A stretch of DNA of 10,000 bases, from assembly GCA_020216985.1 (NCBI GenBank), contig JAIWOH010000126.1:1-10000 (forward strand), given 5' to 3'. The DNA is from Nitrospira sp. (lineage in GTDB: Bacteria; Nitrospirota; Nitrospiria; Nitrospirales; Nitrospiraceae). This document shows, piece after piece, positions 6,279 through 10,000 of this stretch; the first letter of the stretch is position 1, and the number at the start of each line of letters is the position of its first letter. Position numbers and translations under genes: made by a program. Under the pieces are notes generated by a model that saw only the letters and a list, made by a program, of their open reading frames with translations, was not told the DNA's origin and made no database searches.

Positions 6279-7175
6279 ATGCGATACAAAATCGCTTGCA
6301 GCGCCGAGCGGCTTGGCTTGCTGGATCCGCCGATGATCGAATCCGTAGTCGCAGCCAACGCTTTCCAAATCGGGCGCCAGTACATGACGGAAAACCGTGT
6401 TCGCATCGTCGACGCTGACGAGACACAGATCTCCGCAGCCGTTATCGGGCACTCAGGGCTGTACGAGCAGACGATCAAGCTCAAAGACGGCCATCTGGTT
6501 TCCAAGTGTTCGTGCACGCTCTCCGAAGAGCCGATGTGTCGGCACTGTATCGCGGCATTACTTGAGTACCACCGCTGGACGCAACCTCGGCAATCGCAGA
6601 AGGGCAAGACCTCCCACGCCACAACCGCTCCGCCGGAGCCGGCCCCCATGAATGATGCTCAACCGAAACCATCGTCCGTTCCCGATATTAAATTGAGCGA
6701 CGTCATGCAATTCGTGGCGTGGCTTGAACCGGCGATGAAAGCGATTGAAAACGGCGGCGAGATTCCGGCTCCGCCCGACGTGGGGCCTGGAACAGTGGGA
6801 GCGTGGATCGCGAATCTGACCAACTTGGAACTCCGCCGGCGCGAAAACCAGCAGACGCTGCTGGACCTTCAGGCTGAAATGAGAGATCGCGAGGCCTATC
6901 TCGATCGATTATCTCAGCAGCTCCAGGCATCGATCGCGGAAGCGAAGGCCGCCCAATCTGCACTGCACACCCTGCAACGCGAGACCGCGCGGTATCAAAC
7001 GACCTTAGCCCAAGCCGCCGCACTGGTTGAAGAAGTGATGGGGCAGGAGGCGGAGATTCGGACGGCCGCGCGCGAACTCTTGAACAAAGCCGCTCATCTC
7101 GACGCACTGACCGACTCCTTTCACGAGCTCACCGACTCCCTTCACCTTTCGTTGAAACAGCCTTCGACCAAATGA
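6279..7175 (+). CDS. SWIM zinc-finger and coiled-coil protein, function unknown
   Basis: Counted from ATG 6279 the protein has 298 residues. Residues ~25-95 form a SWIM module: the lead-in FQIGRQYMTENRVRIV, then CSCTLSEEPMCRHC, giving the CxCx7CxH zinc ligands Cys77, Cys79, Cys87 and His89. A Pro/Ala/Lys-rich linker (~101-135) follows, then a short helical segment (~138-158). From ~181 to ~290 there is a long heptad-rich region that looks like a coiled coil, ending in two near-identical heptads (LTDSFHE, LTDSLHL). SWIM domains bind DNA or proteins and usually sit in helicases, transposases or SWIM/MEK-type proteins; no catalytic domain is present here. The protein looks cytoplasmic and is likely oligomeric. 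A TTG nine bases upstream (6270) is an alternative start; neither start has a strong ribosome binding site. It is flanked by unrelated genes. Confidence 0.82.
   Translation: MRYKIACSAERLGLLDPPMIESVVAANAFQIGRQYMTENRVRIVDADETQISAAVIGHSGLYEQTIKLKDGHLVSKCSCTLSEEPMCRHCIAALLEYHRWTQPRQSQKGKTSHATTAPPEPAPMNDAQPKPSSVPDIKLSDVMQFVAWLEPAMKAIENGGEIPAPPDVGPGTVGAWIANLTNLELRRRENQQTLLDLQAEMRDREAYLDRLSQQLQASIAEAKAAQSALHTLQRETARYQTTLAQAAALVEEVMGQEAEIRTAARELLNKAAHLDALTDSFHELTDSLHLSLKQPSTK
7107..7148 (+). repeat. Imperfect 21-bp tandem duplication encoding a heptad
   Basis: The two 21-bp units at 7107-7127 and 7128-7148 share 16 of their first 18 bases and encode LTDSFHE and LTDSLHL. The unit equals one coiled-coil heptad, so duplication extends the predicted coil in register at the C-terminus of the SWIM protein. 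Confidence 0.6.
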
Positions 7176-7211
7176 ACTGACGCTCGCGGAGGAGAGAACT
7201 CGGTCGAAGGC
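7160..7211. repeat. Perfect 10-bp inverted repeat across the SWIM gene stop
   Basis: GCCTTCGACC (7160-7169) and GGTCGAAGGC (7202-7211) are exact reverse complements separated by 32 bases; the TGA stop (7173-7175) lies in the loop. No T-run follows, so it is not a standard intrinsic terminator. It may stabilise the mRNA 3' end, assist Rho-dependent termination, or act as a protein site just upstream of the next promoter. Confidence 0.5.
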
Positions 7212-7229
7212 CGCCCCCTTTCCGCCCCC

Positions 7230-7258
7230 TTGCGCACCGTAGTCGGTTTCAGTAGAAT
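7230..7258 (+). promoter_or_regulatory. Promoter of the 63-residue protein gene
   Basis: TTGCGC (7230-7235), a 17-bp spacer and TAGAAT (7253-7258) predict a start near 7265 and ~37 nt of leader. The -10 and discriminator CAGTAGAATCGGC (7250-7262) are identical over 13 nt to those of the tRNA-Gly promoter (382-394). Confidence 0.6.
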
Positions 7259-7301
7259 CGGCCCTCTCGTGAGAAGTCTTTTTGTGGTTTGGAGGGCAGA
7301 C

Positions 7302-7493
7302 ATGAGAAAACAAAGAGTATGGATGAGCATCTTCGCGGTGGCCGGATGGCTTGCCGCTCCGTTAACGGTCATGGCAAATGCTCCCGCCGAAGGCGGCCCA
7401 CCGGACTATAGCGGGATTACCGCGTTTTACTACACATTGATCGCGGTGGTTCTCGGCTACGGCGTCTACGATACTTTTTTCAAGAAATCCTGA
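7302..7493 (+). CDS. Small exported or membrane protein, 63 residues, unknown
   Basis: I do not recognise a family. The basic N-terminus MRKQRVW is followed by a hydrophobic run (~8-24) ending in VMANAP, which resembles a signal peptide with a possible cut after ANA at 25-27. A short Gly/Pro linker (EGGPPDYSG) leads to a second hydrophobic stretch (~39-56, Tyr-rich) and the basic tail FFKKS. It is thus either a secreted ~36-residue peptide anchored by one helix, or a two-helix membrane protein. GGAGGG at 7291-7296 stands a few bases before ATG 7302 and fixes this start; a longer frame back to TTG 7230 would begin inside the promoter. Its own promoter and an intrinsic terminator make it a complete one-gene unit. 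It could be a small subunit or stabiliser of a membrane complex, but nothing nearby identifies a partner. Confidence 0.75.
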   Translation: MRKQRVWMSIFAVAGWLAAPLTVMANAPAEGGPPDYSGITAFYYTLIAVVLGYGVYDTFFKKS

Positions 7494-7576
7494 TTTCACG
7501 CCGTAGCTCCTCGATCAGCGACGACAAATGTCTCTTCCTCAGGCTTCGCGGCTGGGCGGAGGGGAAGATCTCGCTT

Positions 7577-7612
7577 GTGCACCATCCCTGTAAGGGGGGC
7601 GGTGTACTTTTT
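7577..7612 (+). terminator. Intrinsic terminator of the 63-residue protein gene
   Basis: GTGCACC (7577-7583) pairs with GGTGTAC (7601-7607), with one G-U pair; an inner CCCT/AGGG pairing closes a GTA loop. Five T residues follow at 7608-7612. The T-run overlaps the stop codon of the convergent tesA gene. The reverse strand has no T-run, so it works only on the plus strand. Confidence 0.75.
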
Positions 7613-8288
7613 AGAATTTCCGCTTTCGCTCCTCAAGGATAGGTTTGAGGACTTTCAGGACCTGCTCGACGACAATCTCATACCCCTCTTTTGTTGGATG
7701 AATACCGTCGGCCTGATTCAGCTTCGAAGAAGCGGCGACCCCCTCTAGAAAAAAGGGAATCAGCGGAAGGCGATACCGGTTTGCAAGAGCCGGATAGATT
7801 GACTCGAACTGTTCCGTGTACTCTCGCCCGTAGTTGGGGGGCAGTTTCATACCGGCCAGAATGACGATCGCGCCGGCTTGCCGCAATTGCTGAACGATGT
7901 GATCAAGGTTGTTTTTCGTCTGTTCAAGACCGAGCCCTCTGAGTCCATCGTTCGCGCCAAGCTCCAAGATGACGATCTCCGGTTTGGCGGAGAGGACCCA
8001 ACCCACGCGTCGAAGTCCTCCGGCCGTCGTATCCCCGCTCACACCGGCGTTGATCACCTGATATCGGAACCCAAGCTCCTCCAATCGCCTTTGAAGCTGA
8101 GCCGGATAGGCATCATCCCTCTTGACTCCAAGGCCGGCCGTGAGGCTGTCGCCGAAGGCCACGATACGAGGTTTGCTCTCCGTCGTTCCGGCCAACGCTC
8201 CCTGTGCCGTCAGAGGGGAAAGCAACAGAATGAGGACGGCGCCCCAGATCCGATACACACGCCAGCCTTTGATCATGGTCTGATGCAA
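7611..8288 (-). CDS. tesA: Periplasmic GDSL/SGNH hydrolase, TesA type
   Basis: With a start at TTG 8288 the protein has 225 residues. An N-terminal signal peptide (hydrophobic ~14-27, ending near LTAQGALAG) sends it to the periplasm. The SGNH blocks are all present: FGDSL with nucleophile Ser48, the oxyanion Gly85 in NAGVSGDT, GAND with Asn113, and DGIHP with Asp194 and His197. TesA proteins hydrolyse acyl-CoA thioesters and lysophospholipids (thioesterase I / lysophospholipase L1). The gene is divergent from the ybbA/ybbP-like pair, the same arrangement as in E. coli, supporting orthology. GGAGG lies 7 bases before TTG 8288; ATG 8276 is the alternative, four codons later, with less suitable spacing. 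The frame continues upstream to 8357 but through the predicted promoter, so the longer form is unlikely. Convergent with the mini-protein gene, whose terminator touches the tesA stop. Confidence 0.92.
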   Translation of the reverse strand: MHQTMIKGWRVYRIWGAVLILLLSPLTAQGALAGTTESKPRIVAFGDSLTAGLGVKRDDAYPAQLQRRLEELGFRYQVINAGVSGDTTAGGLRRVGWVLSAKPEIVILELGANDGLRGLGLEQTKNNLDHIVQQLRQAGAIVILAGMKLPPNYGREYTEQFESIYPALANRYRLPLIPFFLEGVAASSKLNQADGIHPTKEGYEIVVEQVLKVLKPILEERKRKF

Positions 8289-8295
8289 TGATCCG

Positions 8296-8300
8296 CCTCC
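8296..8300 (-). promoter_or_regulatory. Ribosome binding site favouring a TTG start for tesA
   Basis: GGAGG on the minus strand is 7 bases before TTG 8288 but 19 bases before ATG 8276. Spacing therefore supports the rarer TTG codon as the initiation site, with ATG possibly used as well. Confidence 0.5.
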
Positions 8301-8315
8301 CTTCGTCACATACAG

Positions 8316-8321
8316 TATAAT
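8316..8321 (+). promoter_or_regulatory. Consensus -10 box, probable ybbA-type gene promoter
   Basis: A perfect TATAAT at 8316-8321 lies 38 bases before the ATG at 8360. No recognisable -35 exists at 16-18 bp spacing (CCGCCT at 17). It overlaps the minus-strand -10 of tesA by five bases, so the two promoters could not be occupied at once. Confidence 0.4.
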
Positions 8322-8345
8322 ACCCTCAGACTGCATAGATTCGAA
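8317..8345 (-). promoter_or_regulatory. Probable tesA promoter
   Basis: On the minus strand TTCGAA (8345-8340), 17 bp, then TATTAT (8322-8317); an overlapping alternative -10 is TATACT (8319-8314). The start would fall near 8309, about 20 nt before TTG 8288. The -35 is weak. Confidence 0.45.
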
Positions 8346-8359
8346 CACGCGACGCATCC

Positions 8360-9079
8360 ATGATCAGAGTGACCAACGTCTCCATGACCTTGCCGGCAGC
8401 CGGTCGATCCGTGTCCATTTTGAAGGAAATCTCTTTATGGATTCCCCCAAAACAGTCTGTCGCCATCGTGGGTCCCTCAGGAAGTGGAAAATCCACTCTG
8501 CTGGGATTAATGGCCGGTCTTGATCGCCCGACAACCGGATCGATCGAGCTTGATGGAACCGACATTACGGCGCTCTCGGAAGGGCAGATGGCCCGGTTTC
8601 GCCGAGAGAACATCGGGTACATCTTTCAATCGTTCCATTTGATTCCGACGCTGACGGCCATTGAGAACGTGATGGTCCCCTTGGAATTGAGCGGAGCGCG
8701 CGATGCCGACCGGCGGGCGGCGGATTTATTGACGGCCGTCGGGTTGCCTGATCGCATGGGACATTATCCGGTGCAGTTATCCGGAGGTGAACAACAACGG
8801 GTCGCCGTGGCGCGTGCGTTTGCCTGCCGCCCTCCCATTCTCTTGGCCGACGAGCCGACCGGAAACCTTGACAGCGCGACCGGCTCGCAGATCATCGACC
8901 TCTTGCTCTCGCTTCACCGTGACCATGGAACCACTCTGGTGCTCGTCACTCACGATCACGCCCTGGCGGCCTTGATGCAGCGGGTGGTCGCCTTGCGTGA
9001 CGGCCGTGTGGAATCGGACTCGTTGTTTGCTCCCGCACTTCCCTCGGACCTCCTCGTCTCTCAAGGAAACGCCGAATGA
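8360..9079 (+). CDS. ybbA: ABC transporter ATP-binding protein, YbbA/LolD-like
   Basis: A 239-residue nucleotide-binding subunit with every ABC motif intact: Walker [10 protein letters not shown] (38-46), Q-loop Gln90 in [10 protein letters not shown], signature LSGGEQQ (140-146), Walker B ILLADEP (Asp164, Glu165), D-loop GNLD and switch His198 in VTHDH. The Q-loop and signature regions are of the MacB/LolD/FtsE class, which couples ATP hydrolysis to FtsX-type permeases and works on lipoproteins, peptides or cell-wall enzymes rather than small-molecule import. The permease follows 51 bp downstream and tesA lies divergently, as in the E. coli tesA/ybbA-ybbP locus, so YbbA fits better than LolD. 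There is no strong ribosome binding site before ATG 8360. The substrate of YbbAP is not evident here. Confidence 0.93.
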   Translation: MIRVTNVSMTLPAAGRSVSILKEISLWIPPKQSVAIVGPSGSGKSTLLGLMAGLDRPTTGSIELDGTDITALSEGQMARFRRENIGYIFQSFHLIPTLTAIENVMVPLELSGARDADRRAADLLTAVGLPDRMGHYPVQLSGGEQQRVAVARAFACRPPILLADEPTGNLDSATGSQIIDLLLSLHRDHGTTLVLVTHDHALAALMQRVVALRDGRVESDSLFAPALPSDLLVSQGNAE

Positions 9080-9117
9080 GACTTCGCCTCCTCTACGCAC
9101 ACCCGCCGGCATCGTGA
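9076..9117 (+). CDS. Possible 13-codon coupling ORF between ABC ATPase and permease
   Basis: The ybbA-type stop overlaps an ATG as ATGA (9076-9079). That ATG opens a 13-codon frame ([16 protein letters not shown] at 9115-9117) ending 13 bases before the permease ATG. It may carry ribosomes across the gap to the permease, whose own ribosome binding site is poor, or it may be chance. Confidence 0.2.
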   Translation: MRLRLLYAHPPAS

Positions 9118-9130
9118 GTGGATCATTGCG

Positions 9131-10000
9131 ATGACACTCTTCGCCCTGAAGATGGCGTGGCGCGAAACACGCGCGGCCTGGAGACACTTTCTATATTTCT
9201 TAATCTGTATCGCCGTCGGCGTGGGAGCCTTGACGGGCGTCTCTCTTTTTGGAACCCAAGTTGAGCAAGCGGTCACCAAAGAGGCGCGCAGCCTTTTGGG
9301 CGGCGACCTCGAAATCCGGTTGACCAGACAGATCAGTGCGGAGGGTCGAGCGGTTTTGGATTCGCTTCGCGATCGCGGCGTGATCGTGACGCACATCAGC
9401 GAGCTCATCGCCATGGCGGCGAACGCTTCTTTCCCGACGGCTGGGCAACCGACGCAAATCATCGAGCTTAAGGCCGTCGAACCGCGATACCCGCTCTATG
9501 GTTCGCTCCGCCTGGAGCCTGACGAGAAGTTGGGGAACCTTCTTCTCCCCCAAGCTCGCGCATGCCCCGATCATCCTTGCTTCGGAGTGGTCGTTGAGGA
9601 GTCTCTGCTAATCAGAATGGGGCTTGCCGTAGGCGATCGGCTCAAGATCGGTCAAGGACGATTCATCATTACCGGCGTCGTCAGGACGGAGCCGGATCGC
9701 GTGGCGAATATGTTCAGTCTCGGCCCCCGAGTATTCATGTCTCAAGAGGGACTCCACGAAGCCGACCTGATCAAAGTGGGAAGTCGGATCCGTGAGCGTT
9801 ACGTGCTCAAGCTTCCCGACTCCCTGTCGGCCGAATCGCTGTTGTATGAATTGCGCGGGCGGCTTGCGTCTGACGCGGCACGCGTCACGGGATATCGCGA
9901 CGCGCAACCGCAATTGAAACGGTCCGTGGATCAACTGACCCGTTATTTGGGTCTGATCGGATTGACGGCCCTGTTTGTGGGAGGAGCGGGGGTCGCGACT
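9131..10000 (+). CDS. ybbP: ABC transporter permease, FtsX/YbbP family (3' truncated by window)
   Basis: The frame is open from ATG 9131 to the window edge, giving the first 290 residues of a protein usually ~800-850 long. A first membrane helix at ~20-40 is followed by a large periplasmic (MacB-PCD-like) domain with the family motifs EPRYPLYG (~117-124), GVVVEESLLIRMGLAVGD (~152-169), FSLGPRVFMS (~195-204) and GSRIRERYVLKLP (~217-229). The second membrane helix begins at ~272. YbbP is the membrane partner of YbbA; FtsX-type permeases of this class act by mechanotransmission rather than classical transport, and the substrate is unknown. Cys145 and Cys150 (CPDHPC) in the periplasmic domain could form a disulfide. 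The start has only a weak ribosome binding site. No upstream in-frame start fits better. Confidence 0.92.
   Translation, partial: MTLFALKMAWRETRAAWRHFLYFLICIAVGVGALTGVSLFGTQVEQAVTKEARSLLGGDLEIRLTRQISAEGRAVLDSLRDRGVIVTHISELIAMAANASFPTAGQPTQIIELKAVEPRYPLYGSLRLEPDEKLGNLLLPQARACPDHPCFGVVVEESLLIRMGLAVGDRLKIGQGRFIITGVVRTEPDRVANMFSLGPRVFMSQEGLHEADLIKVGSRIRERYVLKLPDSLSAESLLYELRGRLASDAARVTGYRDAQPQLKRSVDQLTRYLGLIGLTALFVGGAGVAT

Noticed and set aside
1..10000. Hidden defence system, CRISPR array, phage or transposon
   Set aside because: All larger genes belong to envelope or general families, no regularly spaced repeats were visible, and no transposase, integrase or nuclease motifs were found.

Overview
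The window reads as a moderately GC-rich, gene-dense chromosomal segment of a Gram-negative bacterium. The evidence is a lipoprotein signal, a periplasmic TesA-type hydrolase and large multi-pass envelope proteins. The protein style would fit Nitrospira/Nitrospirota, but that is a low-confidence guess because no taxonomic marker gene is present beyond one tRNA.

Left edge (1-425): a markedly AT-rich, apparently non-coding stretch (13 G/C in the first 60 bases) grades into normal composition. It carries two dyads and then a textbook sigma70 promoter (TTGACA, 17 bp, TAGAAT) that drives a tRNA-Gly(GCC) with encoded CCA at 426-500.

479-4828, minus strand: a compact three-gene operon, moxR (AAA+ ATPase), then a DUF58 membrane protein, then a DUF3488/transglutaminase-core membrane protein (TgpA type). 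A minus-strand promoter at 4882-4910 drives it. The three products are a known co-occurring set: an AAA+ remodelling ATPase, a membrane DUF58 factor and a membrane-anchored periplasmic transglutaminase-like enzyme. The last gene runs convergently 22 bp into the tRNA gene.

5132-7493, plus strand: a ChaN-family lipoprotein, a stand-alone SWIM zinc-finger/coiled-coil protein of unknown role, and a 63-residue exported or membrane mini-protein. The mini-protein has its own promoter, ribosome binding site and terminator.

7611-10000: tesA (minus) is divergent from an ABC ATPase (ybbA type) and its FtsX-like permease (ybbP type, cut by the window edge). This reproduces the tesA/ybbA-ybbP arrangement of E. 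coli. The two divergent promoters seem to share their -10 DNA.

I see no mobile element, CRISPR array, phage gene or defence system. The most interesting items are small-scale: a hairpin across the 5' processing site of the tRNA, the tRNA/CDS antisense overlap, a 13-nt -10/discriminator sequence shared by the tRNA and mini-protein promoters, the SWIM/coiled-coil protein, and the mini-protein itself.
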